Source: Plasticicumulans acidivorans (lineage in GTDB: Bacteria; Pseudomonadota; Gammaproteobacteria; Competibacterales; Competibacteraceae). Taken from it: 64,000 nt of DNA. The stretch covers positions 62,001-126,000 of the forward strand of contig NZ_QGTJ01000011.1 in NCBI RefSeq assembly GCF_003182095.1, given 5' to 3'. Each line of letters starts with the position of its first letter. Position 1 is the first letter of the stretch. Of the stretch, positions 33,610 through 46,085 are shown piece by piece. The position numbers and the translations under genes are program-made. The notes beneath the pieces are model-generated. The model did no database searches. It saw only the letters and a program-made list of their open reading frames with translations, and was not told the DNA's origin.

Positions 33610-33639
33610 TTGTCAGCAGATCACGCTATACTGTATAGT
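33610..33639 (+). promoter_or_regulatory. Promoter of tRNA-Thr with overlapping inverted repeat
   Basis: TTGTCA, 18-base spacer, TATAGT about 14 bases before the tRNA. The -10 region overlaps CTATAC-T-GTATAG (33626-33638), a perfect 6-bp inverted repeat followed by another TATAG. It lies between tRNA-Thr and the divergent fimU and could serve both. Confidence 0.55.
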
Positions 33640-33652
33640 ATAGACCACTTTC

Positions 33653-33728
<76 letters not shown>

Positions 33729-33738
33729 TTTTTTAGAT

Positions 33739-33766
33739 AAAACCCACCGTTTGCGGTGGGTTTTTT
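33739..33766 (+). terminator. Terminator after tRNA-Thr
   Basis: AAAACCCACCG, short loop, CGGTGGGTTTT with further T residues, 10 bases after the tRNA. Confidence 0.9.
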
Positions 33767-33794
33767 GTTTTTATGCTTAACGAACCTGAAAAAT

Positions 33795-33828
33795 AAAAAG
33801 GCGGCATGGTTTTTAATCACATGCCACC
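33795..33828 (-). terminator. Terminator of the PEP-CTERM gene
   Basis: On the minus strand GGTGGCATG, eleven-base loop, CATGCCGCC (one G-T pair) followed by five T residues, 13 bases after the PEP-CTERM stop. Confidence 0.82.
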
Positions 33829-33841
33829 AAATTTCTGTTTT

Positions 33842-34399
33842 TTATAAGGTAGAGAGGGTATTGCGTTTTACTGCAAATCCAACTAACCCGATACCGAGCA
33901 GTGCTAGCATTGCTGGTTCTGGAATGTCGCTGGGAGGAGTGCTGGTCATATTGACAGTAAGAGTAAATCCATCTGCTGAAGATGATTTTTCAGATGTGGT
34001 AAATAATACTCTATTGGCATCCCAGCTGATGGTGCTGGTTATGGAGGCTGATGCGCCTGTAAAATCAGCAAGCTCTCCATTAGCGTCGAGGACGCTGATT
34101 TCACTGTCTGAAGGGAATGTAAATTCAATATATTTATTGAAGAGTAATGTAAAGCTGTCAGCGGAAACAGATTCGACATAGACATCGAAATTTGGAAAGC
34201 TAGTGCCGCCGCCGTACCAGTTGGTAGCAACAGGTGTGTTTGTGTTCGCAATAAGGTCAAACGTTACTTCGCCGTTGATCAAGCTGCCATCGAATGAGTC
34301 ATAAATGCCGATGGTTACTTGGGGAACGGCCGAAGCCGAGGTCGCAGCGATGCTTAGGCATGCACTAAGTAAAATCTTGAGCAGTGATTTCTTGATCAC
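33842..34399 (-). CDS. PEP-CTERM sorting domain protein
   Basis: 185-residue exported protein. The GTG start follows GAGGAA and gives a clear signal peptide (KKSLLKILLSACLSIAATSASA). The middle is a beta-rich domain without a recognised fold (GIYDSFDGSLINGEVTFDL). The C-terminus is a PEP-CTERM signal: PEP motif in DIPEPAMLALLG, a hydrophobic helix, then KRN. Such proteins are sorted by an exosortase (EpsH family) and linked to exopolysaccharide production; none is in this window. An in-frame start 18 codons earlier would hide the signal peptide. Base composition is clearly more AT-rich than that of the flanking uvrA. Single-gene unit with its own terminator. Confidence 0.85.
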   Translation of the reverse strand: MIKKSLLKILLSACLSIAATSASAVPQVTIGIYDSFDGSLINGEVTFDLIANTNTPVATNWYGGGTSFPNFDVYVESVSADSFTLLFNKYIEFTFPSDSEISVLDANGELADFTGASASITSTISWDANRVLFTTSEKSSSADGFTLTVNMTSTPPSDIPEPAMLALLGIGLVGFAVKRNTLSTL

Positions 34400-34552
34400 A
34401 ATTGAATTCCTCAAAGCGATATAAATGATCGAAAAATTGCTCAACTTACACACAGTTAAGCCTTAGGGCGATTGCTGCAAGCAAAAATCGAACCCAGTGC
34501 TTTAATATATTGAAAGATATTGATTTTTTGTCTTCTTGAAGATGGGCGGGCT

Positions 34553-37408
<2,856 letters not shown>

Positions 37409-37479
37409 GAGGCTTCAGAGGGTCCTAAGAGTGCTCTGCTACTATACGGCCCCGGTTTTTTTACAAGGCGGAACGGGAG

Positions 37480-38871
37480 ATGGAAAAGCAACTCGCCGGT
37501 GAAACAATGACGCCGGTTGAACGCCAGGTCGCGGCCTGGCTGGCGGGTGTGTTCTCGCTGCGCATGCTCGGTTTGTTCATGATTCTGCCGGTATTTGCGC
37601 TCTACGCCGAGCATCTGAATGGCTCGACGCCGGCGCTGGCAGGACTGGCGATCGGTATCTACGGCGCGTCGCAAGCGGTGTTCCAGATTCCGTACGGCCT
37701 GCTTTCGGATCGTTTCGGCCGCAAGCGCGTGATCTACGCCGGCCTGGTGATCTTCGCCGCCGGTTCGGTGCTCGCCGCCGTATCCGGTTCGATCTGGGGT
37801 GTGATCGCCGGACGTCTGCTGCAGGGCGCCGGGGCGATTTCGGCTGCGGTGATGGCGCTCGCCGCCGACCTCACGCGCGAAGAGCATCGCACCAAGGTGA
37901 TGGCAACGATCGGCGTGTCGATCGGTATTTCCTTTGCCGTGTCGATGGTCGCCGGCCCGCTGCTCAACAGCCTGATCGGGGTTTCCGGAATTTTCTGGCT
38001 GACCGCGCTGCTGGCGTTCGGCGGCATTGCCGTGGTCCGCTTCCTGGTGCCCGATCCGCAGGATGAGCGCCTGCACCGTGACACTCAGCCGGTGCCGGCG
38101 CAGTTCATGCGCGTGCTCCGCGATTCGCAGCTGCTGCGCCTCGATTTCGGCATTTTCGCGCTGCACCTGATCCTGACAGCAACCTTCGTCGCCGTGCCGC
38201 ATGCGCTCAAGGATCTGGCTGGTCTGCCGCCCGCGCGGCACTGGGAGATCTACCTGCCGACGATGGTGCTCGGTATGGGGCTGATGGTGCCCTTCGTCAT
38301 CATCGGCGAGAAGCGGCGCAAGCTGAAGCAGGTGTTCCTCGGTGCGGTTGGTCTGCTGACCCTCGCCGAGCTGGCACTGATCGGTTTTCACGCCGGTTTC
38401 TGGAGTGTCGGCGTGGCGATGCTGATGTTTTTCACCGCGTTCAACCTGCTGGAGGCGACGTTGCCGTCGCTGGTGGCGAAGATGGCGCCGCCGGATGCCA
38501 AGGGCACGGCGATGGGCGTCTACGCCAGCACGCAGTTCCTCGGTGCCTTCTGCGGCGGGGCGATCGGTGGCTGGCTGAACGGCCATTTCGGCCTGAGTGC
38601 GGTGTTCCAGATGGCGGCGCTGGTCGGTCTGCTGTGGCTGGCCGTGGCCTCGACGATGAAGAATCCGCGCTACCTGTCGAGCTATCTGCTCAACGTCGGG
38701 CCGCAGGCCGACGAGGCCGCCGCCGCGCGCTTGGCACTGACGCTGACCGGTATCCGTGGCGTCGCCGAGGCGGTCGTCATCGCCGACGATGGTGTGGCCT
38801 ATCTCAAGGTCGATCGCCACGCGCTCGATGAAGCGGCTTTGCTGGCGCATTCGGTCACGCCGGCCGGCTGA
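37480..38871 (+). CDS. MFS transporter, YajR-like, with C-terminal YAM-type domain
   Basis: 463-residue major facilitator with 12 predicted helices; motif A is [16 protein letters not shown] between helices 2 and 3, and motif C-like glycines lie in helix 5. After the last helix a soluble domain of about 65 residues ([19 protein letters not shown] and [16 protein letters not shown]) resembles the YAM domain of YajR. The substrate is unknown; family members are called drug efflux proteins by similarity only. Lies between uvrA and ssb, as in Pseudomonas. Confidence 0.9.
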   Translation: MEKQLAGETMTPVERQVAAWLAGVFSLRMLGLFMILPVFALYAEHLNGSTPALAGLAIGIYGASQAVFQIPYGLLSDRFGRKRVIYAGLVIFAAGSVLAAVSGSIWGVIAGRLLQGAGAISAAVMALAADLTREEHRTKVMATIGVSIGISFAVSMVAGPLLNSLIGVSGIFWLTALLAFGGIAVVRFLVPDPQDERLHRDTQPVPAQFMRVLRDSQLLRLDFGIFALHLILTATFVAVPHALKDLAGLPPARHWEIYLPTMVLGMGLMVPFVIIGEKRRKLKQVFLGAVGLLTLAELALIGFHAGFWSVGVAMLMFFTAFNLLEATLPSLVAKMAPPDAKGTAMGVYASTQFLGAFCGGAIGGWLNGHFGLSAVFQMAALVGLLWLAVASTMKNPRYLSSYLLNVGPQADEAAAARLALTLTGIRGVAEAVVIADDGVAYLKVDRHALDEAALLAHSVTPAG

Positions 38872-38885
38872 GCGGTCAAGTTCGC

Positions 38886-38891
38886 TACAAT
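38886..38891 (+). promoter_or_regulatory. Possible -10 box of ssb
   Basis: TACAAT in the context GCTACAATCGCG, about 67 bases before ssb. No good -35 box is seen at the right distance, so the call is tentative. Confidence 0.35.
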
Positions 38892-38957
38892 CGCGTTCCA
38901 TATCCCGATTCCTGCGCCGCTGCGGCGGCGCGCACTCAGCTTGCGGAGCGCATGTTC

Positions 38958-39440
38958 ATGGCCAGAGGCATCAACAAGGTCATTCTCGTCGGCAATCTCG
39001 GCGCGGACCCGGAAACGCGCTTCATGCCCAGCGGTGATGCGGTGACCAACCTGCGCATCGCCACCAGCGAAACCTGGACCGACCGCAATACCGGACAGAA
39101 GCAGGAACGCACCGAGTGGCATCGCGTGGTGCTGTTCAAGAAGCTCGCGGAGATCGCCAACGAGTACCTGAAGAAGGGCTCGCAGGTCTACATCGAGGGC
39201 AGCCTGCGTACCCGTAAATGGCAGGACAAGGACGGCCGCGACCAGTACAGCACCGAGATCGTCGCCACCGACATGCAGATGCTCGGCGGCCGCGCCGGTG
39301 GCGGCAGCGTGCCGTTCGAGCGCGACGCCGACAGCGCGCCGGCCCCGGCCCCGCGCAGCCGCAATACACCGGCGCCGCAGTCGGCACCGCCGTCGAGCGG
39401 TGGTTTTGATGAGCCGTTCGACGACGACATCCCGTTCTGA
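38958..39440 (+). CDS. ssb: Single-stranded DNA-binding protein
   Basis: Binds ssDNA during replication, repair and recombination. The 160-residue product has the OB fold ([56 protein letters not shown]), a Pro/Ala/Ser-rich linker and the acidic protein-interaction tip DDDIPF. The ATG used has GGAG 9 bases before it; one two codons earlier is only 3 bases from it. Confidence 0.97.
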   Translation: MARGINKVILVGNLGADPETRFMPSGDAVTNLRIATSETWTDRNTGQKQERTEWHRVVLFKKLAEIANEYLKKGSQVYIEGSLRTRKWQDKDGRDQYSTEIVATDMQMLGGRAGGGSVPFERDADSAPAPAPRSRNTPAPQSAPPSSGGFDEPFDDDIPF

Positions 39441-39594
39441 GTCTGGCGGATGCGTGTTTTCACGCAGTGGACCGCGGCATTTGCCATGACAGCCTCGGGT
39501 TGGTCGCTGCAGGTGGCTGATTTACCGGCCTCTGCGGGCTGGCCCGTTTATTGACCGTCGCGGGATTCCTTCCACCGTCGAGGATGCTGTTCCG

Positions 39595-40080
39595 ATGAAA
39601 ACACTGTTCGCGAGTGCTGCGCTGGCTTTGTCGCTGATGCTGCCGGTCCATGCCCATGAATACACCGTCGGCGATATCCGTATCGAGCATCCCTGGGCGC
39701 GGGCGACGGCGCCGGGCGCGGCCAATGGCGCGGCCTACTTTCGCATGAGCAAGAGCGACGCCGGTGCCGACAAGCTGCTCAGCGCCGCCGGCAGCGTGGC
39801 CGAGCGCGTCGAGCTGCACACGCACATGATGGATAACGGCGTCATGAAGATGCGGCCGGTACAGGCGATCGAGGTCGAGCAGGGTTCGGCGACCGTGCTG
39901 GCGCCGGGCGGTCTGCACGTCATGCTGATCGGCCTGAAGAAGCCGCTGGTCGCGGGCGAGAAATTCCCGCTGACGCTGAACTTTGAAAAAGCGGGCAAAG
40001 TCGAGGTGCAGGTCGACGTCGAAGCGCCGGATGCCGCTGCCAGTAAACCGATGGATCACATGACGCACGGCAAGCCCTGA
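39595..40080 (+). CDS. Periplasmic copper chaperone PCu(A)C
   Basis: 161-residue protein with signal peptide MKTLFASAALALSLMLPVHA and a PCu(A)C (DUF461) domain. The copper ligand motif is visible: HTHMMDNGVMKM, then LHVMLIGL about 60 residues on. The C-terminal tail (MDHMTHGKP) adds more Met and His. In other bacteria such proteins deliver Cu(I) to the CuA site of cytochrome oxidase, often with Sco; no Sco or oxidase gene is nearby. It is followed after 114 bases by a c-type cytochrome gene. Confidence 0.9.
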   Translation: MKTLFASAALALSLMLPVHAHEYTVGDIRIEHPWARATAPGAANGAAYFRMSKSDAGADKLLSAAGSVAERVELHTHMMDNGVMKMRPVQAIEVEQGSATVLAPGGLHVMLIGLKKPLVAGEKFPLTLNFEKAGKVEVQVDVEAPDAAASKPMDHMTHGKP

Positions 40081-40194
40081 GCTTAAGGGCGCCGCGCGAG
40101 CGCGCGAGGGAACGCCGGAACAACGAACGGTCGTGTGCGCACGGCCGTTCGCATTTTTGCGCCGCGTCAGCGGCGCTTTGCCGGAGGATTCCCG

Positions 40195-40518
40195 ATGCGA
40201 TATCGGCCCTTTTCCCTTGCCGTGCTCGGCGCGAGTCTGCTGGCGCCGGCGCATGCCGCCGGCGTGGCGCAGCCCGGCGATCTGCGCGCCTTCGTGCTCG
40301 CCGCCTCCTGTGCCGCCTGCCATGGCCCGGATGGACACAGCCCCGGCGCGATTCCCTCGCTGGCGGGCAAGAGCGCCCGCTTCATCGAGTTCGCCATGCA
40401 GGAATACAAAAGCGGTGCGAGCGCCGGCACGGTGATGAACCGCATCGCCCGCGGCTACAGCGATGACGAGATCCGCCTGATCGCCGCGCGTCTCGGCCGT
40501 CGCGAGGAGGTGCGCTGA
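40195..40518 (+). CDS. Monohaem cytochrome c, FccA-like
   Basis: 107-residue periplasmic cytochrome with signal peptide (about 1-21) and one haem site CAACH at residues 39-43. The likely axial Met is in TVMNRIARGYSDDE. It resembles the cytochrome subunit of flavocytochrome c and cytochrome c4/c553 halves. GGAGG stands before the ATG. Its stop overlaps the start of the flavoprotein gene (TGATG), so the two subunits are probably made together: the cytochrome would take electrons from the flavoprotein. Confidence 0.88.
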   Translation: MRYRPFSLAVLGASLLAPAHAAGVAQPGDLRAFVLAASCAACHGPDGHSPGAIPSLAGKSARFIEFAMQEYKSGASAGTVMNRIARGYSDDEIRLIAARLGRREEVR

Positions 40519-41801
40519 TGGCGCTGTCGCGACGGGCTCTGCTGCGCAGCGGCGCGGCGGTGGCGCTCGGCTGGCTGGGCGCGGGCGGCCGGGTGGCCCG
40601 TGCCGCGGGTACGCAGGCACGGGTCGTCATCGTCGGTGGTGGTTTCGGCGGCGCGACCTGCGCGCGTTATCTGCGCCAGCTCGATCCGAGCGTGGAGGTG
40701 ACGCTGATCGAGCGCGAACCGCGTTACCTGAGTTGCCCGTTGAGCAATCTGGTGCTGGTCGGTGAGCGCACGCTCGATGCGCAGGCGCACGGCTACGGTG
40801 GTCTGCGGGCGCTCGGCGTGCGTGTGCTGTTCGATACCGTTACCGAGATCGACCCGGTCGCCCGCCGCGTACGCACGGCCGGCGGTACTCAGCTCGACTG
40901 TGACCGCCTGGTGCTCGCCCCCGGCATCGAACTGCGCTTTGATGCGATTGCCGGCTATGACGCCGCCGCCGCTCAGCAGCTGCCGCATGCCTGGCATGCC
41001 GGCGAGCAGACGCTGTTGCTGCAGCGCCAGCTCGCGGCCATGCCGGACAACGGCGTCGTGCTGATCAGCGTACCGGCCGAGCCGTACCGCTGCCCGCCGG
41101 GGCCATACGAGCGCGCCAGTCTGATCGCCGACTGGATGCGCACCCAGCGCCCGCGCGGCAAGCTGCTGATTCTCGACGCCAAGGACAGCTTCACCAAGCA
41201 GGCGCTGTTTCAGTCAGCCTGGCAGACGTTGTATCCGGGGCTGATCGAATGGGTGCGCGGTTCCGACGGCGGGGCGGTCGAGCGTGTCGACGCGGCGGCG
41301 CGCACGCTGTATCCGGGCTTTGGCTTTAACGAGCATCGCGGCGATGTCGTCAACGTGATTCCGCCGCAGCGCGCCGGCGCGATCGCACAGCGGGCCGATC
41401 TGAGCGATGCCAGCGGCTGGTGTCCGGTGGATCAGCTGAGCTTCGAGTCGCTGCGCCATGCCGGCGTGTACGTCATCGGTGATGCGGCGATTGCCGGCAA
41501 GATGCCGAAGTCGGCGTTTTCGGCGAACAGCCAGGCCAAGGTCTGCGCCGCGGCGCTGCTGTGTGCGCTGCACGGACAGGCGTTGCCGGAGCCGTCCTAC
41601 GCCAATACCTGCTACAGCCTGGTGGCGCGGCATTACGGTATCAGCGTCTCGGCGGTCTATCGCCTGCAGCAGGGGCGCATCGAGCCGGTCGCCGGCGCCG
41701 GTGGCACCAGTCCGCTGGAGGCACCGAGCGCGGTACGGGCGCAGGAAGCGGCCTACGCCGAAGGCTGGTACGCCAGCATCATGGCTGACAGCTTCGGCTG
41801 A
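40518..41801 (+). CDS. Flavocytochrome c sulfide dehydrogenase-like flavoprotein (FccB-like)
   Basis: 427-residue flavoprotein that would oxidise sulfide to sulfur and pass electrons to the cytochrome encoded just before it. A Tat-type leader (SRRALLRSGAAVALGWLG) points to folded export with FAD. The FAD motif is VVIVGGGFGGATCARYLR. Two cysteines expected to form the redox disulfide lie in YRCPPGPYERA and YANTCYSLV. A second FAD contact is GVYVIGDAAI. Some relatives act on other substrates, so sulfide is the likely but not proven donor. Confidence 0.87.
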   Translation: MALSRRALLRSGAAVALGWLGAGGRVARAAGTQARVVIVGGGFGGATCARYLRQLDPSVEVTLIEREPRYLSCPLSNLVLVGERTLDAQAHGYGGLRALGVRVLFDTVTEIDPVARRVRTAGGTQLDCDRLVLAPGIELRFDAIAGYDAAAAQQLPHAWHAGEQTLLLQRQLAAMPDNGVVLISVPAEPYRCPPGPYERASLIADWMRTQRPRGKLLILDAKDSFTKQALFQSAWQTLYPGLIEWVRGSDGGAVERVDAAARTLYPGFGFNEHRGDVVNVIPPQRAGAIAQRADLSDASGWCPVDQLSFESLRHAGVYVIGDAAIAGKMPKSAFSANSQAKVCAAALLCALHGQALPEPSYANTCYSLVARHYGISVSAVYRLQQGRIEPVAGAGGTSPLEAPSAVRAQEAAYAEGWYASIMADSFG

Positions 41802-41805
41802 CACT

Positions 41806-41838
41806 GCGGACGCCGGGCCGCGTGCCCGGCGTGTCCGC
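41806..41838. terminator. Strong hairpin between convergent fccB-like gene and cysK
   Basis: GCGGACGCCGGGC, five-base loop, GCCCGGC-GTGTCCGC (two extra bases in the right arm). It lies just after the flavoprotein stop in a 45-base gap; no T run. Confidence 0.4.
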
Positions 41839-41846
41839 CCGGCGTT

Positions 41847-42779
41847 TCAGTCGCCGAGTCCCTCGAACAGCTTGGTGCTGAGGTAGCGTTCGCCGAAGGA
41901 GGGGATGATGACGACGATGCGCTTGCCGGCGTTCTCCGGCTTGGCTGCCTGCTGCAGCGCCGCCCAGATCGCCGCGCCGGAACTGATGCCGACCAGCAGA
42001 CCTTCCTCGGTGGCGGCACGGCGTGCGGTGGCGAGCGCGTCATCATTGGTGACGCGGGTGACTTCGTCGTAGATCGCGGTGTTGAGCACCTCGGGTACGA
42101 AGCCGGCACCGATGCCCTGGATCATGTGCGGCCCCTTCTGCCCGCCGGAGAGCACCGGCGAGGCATCGGGCTCGACGGCGACCACGCGCAGACCGGGCTT
42201 GCGCGCCTTCAGCACCTCGCCGATACCGGTGATGGTGCCGCCAGTGCCGACGCCGGCGACGATCACATCGACCGTGCCGTCGGTGTCGCGCCAGATTTCC
42301 TCGGCGGTGGTCTTGCGATGGATGGCCGGGTTGGCCGGGTTCTGGAACTGCTGCGGGATGTAGTAGCGCGCGTCGGCCGCGGCCATTTCCTCGGCCTTGC
42401 GGATCGCGCCGCCCATGCCTTCGGCGCCCGGCGTCAGCACCAGCTCGGCGCCGTAGCCGCGCAGCAGCATGCGCCGCTCCTTGCTCATGGTGTCCGGCAT
42501 CACCAGGCAGCACTTGTAGCCGCGCGCGGCGCAGACCATCGCCAGCGCGATGCCAGTGTTGCCGCTGGTCGGTTCGAGGATGACGGTGTCCGCACCGATC
42601 TTGCCGGCCGCCTCGGCGGCGTCGATCATCGCCGCGCCGATGCGGTCCTTGACGCTGTGCGCCGGGTTGAAGAATTCAAGTTTGCAGACCACTTCCGCGC
42701 CGAGGCCGGCGCTCAGGCGGTTGAGGCGGACGAGCGGGGTGTTGCCGATCAGTTCGGTGACGTTGCTGGCGATGCGCAT
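41847..42779 (-). CDS. cysK: Cysteine synthase A (O-acetylserine sulfhydrylase)
   Basis: PLP enzyme joining O-acetylserine and sulfide to cysteine. The 310-residue product has the PLP lysine in HSVKDRIG (Lys44), the substrate loop PTSGNTG, and the phosphate-binding GTGGTITG. The start ATG follows AGAGGAA; the frame is open far upstream but without homology. Placed at the end of the sulfate-uptake cluster, so all enzymes from transport to cysteine except the reductive steps are represented here. CysK and CysM are alike; the sequence favours CysK. Confidence 0.93.
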   Translation of the reverse strand: MRIASNVTELIGNTPLVRLNRLSAGLGAEVVCKLEFFNPAHSVKDRIGAAMIDAAEAAGKIGADTVILEPTSGNTGIALAMVCAARGYKCCLVMPDTMSKERRMLLRGYGAELVLTPGAEGMGGAIRKAEEMAAADARYYIPQQFQNPANPAIHRKTTAEEIWRDTDGTVDVIVAGVGTGGTITGIGEVLKARKPGLRVVAVEPDASPVLSGGQKGPHMIQGIGAGFVPEVLNTAIYDEVTRVTNDDALATARRAATEEGLLVGISSGAAIWAALQQAAKPENAGKRIVVIIPSFGERYLSTKLFEGLGD

Positions 42780-42823
42780 GGCGGAATTCCTCTGCGAGCG
42801 GCGGAACGAAGCGGGGGAGCGGT

Positions 42824-43213
42824 TCAGGGAATCTGGACGGTGGTGGCGCCGGGATTGGTGATCTGGATGACGCCGCCCCACATGCACATGCATTGGCTGA
42901 CGTTGTCGAGCGCCGGCATGTTGGCGATCAGCACCGTCGGCGCGCCCGGTACCCACGGTGCGGAGGTGGCCGGGATGCACGGCATCGGCGTCAGCACGCC
43001 CATCGCCGCGCTGGTGGCGGCGGCGACCGTCGGGTTGGCCAGCGACTGGCACATGCCGAAGGGCATGATGTTGAGCAGCGGCACGTGATCCATGATGTTG
43101 GCGGCCGGCTTGTTTTCGGCGAGCACGCGGTTGGTCGGCAGTACCACCAGACTGCTCGGCGCCATGCCGAACGAGCACTGCAGCATCGCGCCCATCGTTA
43201 CTTGCTGGGGCAT
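42824..43213 (-). CDS. DUF4280 (PAAR-like) domain protein
   Basis: 129-residue protein that is almost only a DUF4280 domain. It has the typical [16 protein letters not shown] start, [32 protein letters not shown] and [11 protein letters not shown] end, with conserved cysteines. DUF4280 proteins are PAAR-like and are thought to cap the spike of type VI or related contractile injection systems, alone or fused to toxins. AGGAGG precedes the ATG. No T6SS or toxin gene is in the window; it sits between cysA and cysK on their strand, 52 and 44 bases from them. Confidence 0.87.
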   Translation of the reverse strand: MPQQVTMGAMLQCSFGMAPSSLVVLPTNRVLAENKPAANIMDHVPLLNIMPFGMCQSLANPTVAAATSAAMGVLTPMPCIPATSAPWVPGAPTVLIANMPALDNVSQCMCMWGGVIQITNPGATTVQIP

Positions 43214-43265
43214 GGTGGGAGTCCTCCTGCACGTTCTGGCTGAATGCTCAGCATAGTGCGCCGCA

Positions 43266-44360
43266 TCAGATGGCAAAGTCCTCGACGGTGTCACCGCGCT
43301 CGGGCGCGAGGAACACCCGCAGCTGGCGTGGCACCAGCCACAGGCTTTCACCGATCGCATAGCCCTCGCGGCGGAAGCGCTCGCGCGTCAGCTCGACCTC
43401 GATCGGCGCATCCGCACCCTGGTGGCGCAGTTCCAGGCGTACCACCGGGCCGAGCGGGCGGACGTCGGTGACGGTGGCGACCAGCGCATCGGCGGTGCCC
43501 GGCGTGCGCGACAGTTCGATGTCGTGCGGGCGCACGTAGGCCAGCGCCGGCGCATCTTCGGTATTGCCCAGGCCCGGCGCGGCGACGCGCAGCCCCGAGA
43601 CCTCGGCGATGCCGCCGTGTACCCGCGAGTGGAACAGATTGACGTTGCCGAGGAACTCGTAGACGAACGGCGTGGCCGGCGTTTCGTAGATCGAATCGGG
43701 CGAGCCGATCTGCTCGATGTGACCCCGGTTCATCACCACCACGCGGTCGGCGACTTCGAGCGCTTCTTCCTGATCGTGGGTGACGAACACGCTGGTGATG
43801 TGCAGCTCGTCGTGCAGCCGGCGCAGCCAGCGGCGCAGTTCCTTGCGCACTTGAGCATCGAGGGCACCGAAGGGCTCGTCGAGCAGCAGCACCTTGGGCT
43901 CGACCGCCAGCGCGCGGGCCAGCGCCACGCGCTGACGCTGGCCGCCGGAGAGCTGGTCGGCATAGCGGTTGGCGAGATGGCCGAGCTGCACCAGATCGAG
44001 CAGGCGCATCACCCGCGCGCGGATCTCGTTTTCCGCCGGCCGGGTGGCGCGCGGGCGCACGCGCAGGCCGAAGGCGACGTTCTCGAACACACTCATGTGG
44101 CGGAACAGCGCGTAGTGCTGGAACACGAAGCCGACATGGCGATCGCGCACGTGCACGTCGGTGGTGTCCTCGCCGTGGAACAGCACCTGACCGGAGTCGG
44201 CCTGTTCGAGGCCGGCGATGATGCGCAGCAGCGTGGTCTTGCCACAGCCGGAGGGGCCGAGCAGCGCGACCAGCTCGCCGGAATGGATGTCGAGCGACAG
44301 CGCGTCGAGGGCGGTGAAATCACCGAAACGCTTGCTCAGCTGACGGATCTCGATGCTCAT
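43266..44360 (-). CDS. cysA: Sulfate/thiosulfate ABC transporter, ATP-binding protein CysA
   Basis: Cytoplasmic ATPase powering sulfate uptake. The 364-residue product has Walker [15 protein letters not shown]-loop, signature [15 protein letters not shown], Walker [13 protein letters not shown] and a C-terminal TOBE-like regulatory domain ([13 protein letters not shown]). It lies 12 bases after cysW. Confidence 0.96.
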   Translation of the reverse strand: MSIEIRQLSKRFGDFTALDALSLDIHSGELVALLGPSGCGKTTLLRIIAGLEQADSGQVLFHGEDTTDVHVRDRHVGFVFQHYALFRHMSVFENVAFGLRVRPRATRPAENEIRARVMRLLDLVQLGHLANRYADQLSGGQRQRVALARALAVEPKVLLLDEPFGALDAQVRKELRRWLRRLHDELHITSVFVTHDQEEALEVADRVVVMNRGHIEQIGSPDSIYETPATPFVYEFLGNVNLFHSRVHGGIAEVSGLRVAAPGLGNTEDAPALAYVRPHDIELSRTPGTADALVATVTDVRPLGPVVRLELRHQGADAPIEVELTRERFRREGYAIGESLWLVPRQLRVFLAPERGDTVEDFAI

Positions 44361-44372
44361 GGCGGGTACCTG

Positions 44373-45257
44373 TCAGGCGGCGGAGCGCGCGAGCCGCGTG
44401 CGCCACTCGATGAAGGACTTGGCCGCCAGCATCACCAGCGCCATCAGTGTCAGCACCGAGGCGCAGGCGAAGGCCGCGACGAAGTTGTATTCGTTGTAAA
44501 GGATCTCGACGTGCAGCGGCAGCGTCGTGGTCAGCCCGCGGATATGACCGGAGACCACGCTGACGGCACCGAATTCGCCGAGCGCGCGCGCCGTGCTGAG
44601 GATCGTGCCGTAGAGCAGTCCCCATTTGATGTTCGGCAGCGTCACCCGCCAGAAGGTCTGCCAGCCGCTGGCGCCGAGCACGATTGCGGCCTCTTCCTCC
44701 TCGCCGCCCTGCGCTTCCATCAGCGGGATCAGCTCGCGGGCGACGAAGGGGAAGGTGACGAACACCGTCGCCAGCACGATGCCGGGCACGGCGAAGATGA
44801 TCTTCAGGTCATGCTCGATCAGCCACGGTCCCAGCCAGCCGTGGGCACCGAACACCAGCACGTAGATCAGGCCGGCGATCACCGGGCTGACGGCGAACGG
44901 CAGGTCGATCAGTGTGATCAGCAGCGGCTTGCCGGGAAAATCGAACTTGGCGATGGCCCAGGCCGCGGCGACGCCGAACACCAGGTTCATCGGCACGGCG
45001 ATCAGCGCGGCGAGCAGCGACAGCTCGATTGCGGCCAGCGCCTCGGGCTCGGTGATCGCCTGCCAGTACAGCGCCAGTCCGCCTTTCAGGGCTTCGGTGA
45101 ACACCGCGGCGAGCGGCACGAACAGGAAGGCGGCGAGAAACAGCAGTGCGATGGCGGTCAGGCTCCAGCGCACCCAGCGCGATTCCTGCGTGGCGCTGGT
45201 GGCTGGCTGTGTCTTCGCGACGGCCGGAGTGAGCAGGGTGTCGGCGCTGGTACTCAT
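44373..45257 (-). CDS. cysW: Sulfate ABC transporter permease CysW
   Basis: 294-residue inner-membrane permease with six predicted helices and the EAA loop ([23 protein letters not shown]) that contacts CysA. An ATGA overlap with the cysT stop indicates coupled translation. The N-terminal 20 residues are polar and cytoplasmic. Confidence 0.95.
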   Translation of the reverse strand: MSTSADTLLTPAVAKTQPATSATQESRWVRWSLTAIALLFLAAFLFVPLAAVFTEALKGGLALYWQAITEPEALAAIELSLLAALIAVPMNLVFGVAAAWAIAKFDFPGKPLLITLIDLPFAVSPVIAGLIYVLVFGAHGWLGPWLIEHDLKIIFAVPGIVLATVFVTFPFVARELIPLMEAQGGEEEEAAIVLGASGWQTFWRVTLPNIKWGLLYGTILSTARALGEFGAVSVVSGHIRGLTTTLPLHVEILYNEYNFVAAFACASVLTLMALVMLAAKSFIEWRTRLARSAA

Positions 45258-46075
45258 GCCGAGGCCCTCCGCCGGCTCCAGATCTGCAGCGCGTTGATGG
45301 TCAGCAGCAGCAGCAGCGAGATCACCAGCATCACCACCGCCACTGCGGTGGCGCCGGCGTAGTCGTATTGTTCGAGCTTGGAAATGATGATCAGCGGCGT
45401 GATTTCCGAGACCATCGGGATGTTGCCGGCGATGAAGATCACCGAGCCGTACTCGCCGACGGCGCGGGCGAAGGCCATCGTGAAGCCGGTGGCGAGCGCC
45501 GGCAGCAGCGCCGGAAAGATCACCCGCGTGAAGGTCTGCAGCCGGCTCGCACCGAGCGAGGCGGCGGCTTCCTCGACCGCATGTTCGAGGTCTTCCAGCA
45601 CCGGTTGCACGGTGCGCACGACGAAGGGCAGGCCGATGAAGGTCAGCGCGACGACGACGCCGAGCGGCGTGAACGCGATCTTGATGCCGGCGGCGGCGAA
45701 GTACTGACCGATCCAGCCGTTACTGGAATACAGCGCGGTCAGCGCGATGCCGGCCACGGCGGTCGGCAGCGCGAACGGCAGATCGACCAGCGCATCGACG
45801 AATCTGCGGCCGGGGAACGGGTAGCGCACCAGCACCCAGGCCACCAGCAGACCGAACACCGCGTTGATTGCTGCCGCCAGCAGCGCTGCGCCGAAGCTCA
45901 GCTTGTACGAAGCCAGCACGCGCGGCGCGCTCACCGCCTGCCAGAAATCCGCCCAGCCCATGCCGGCGCTCTTGATGAACGCCGCCGACAGCGGCAGCAG
46001 CACCAGCAGGCCGAGGTAGAACAGGGCAAAGCCCAGCGCCAGGCCGAAGCCGGGCAGGATCGTCGTGCGACGCAC
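45254..46075 (-). CDS. cysT: Sulfate ABC transporter permease CysT (CysU)
   Basis: 273-residue inner-membrane permease partner of CysW. The EAA loop is visible as [43 protein letters not shown] is typical of CysT. A GTG start is used. The gene lies 10 bases after the binding-protein gene. Confidence 0.95.
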   Translation of the reverse strand: MRRTTILPGFGLALGFALFYLGLLVLLPLSAAFIKSAGMGWADFWQAVSAPRVLASYKLSFGAALLAAAINAVFGLLVAWVLVRYPFPGRRFVDALVDLPFALPTAVAGIALTALYSSNGWIGQYFAAAGIKIAFTPLGVVVALTFIGLPFVVRTVQPVLEDLEHAVEEAAASLGASRLQTFTRVIFPALLPALATGFTMAFARAVGEYGSVIFIAGNIPMVSEITPLIIISKLEQYDYAGATAVAVVMLVISLLLLLTINALQIWSRRRASA

Positions 46076-46085
46076 GGTCGTGACC

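Noticed and set aside
43422..45362. Long plus-strand open frame opposite cysA, cysW and part of cysT
   Set aside because: Gln/Arg/Asp-rich shadow; the minus-strand ABC transporter genes are clear.
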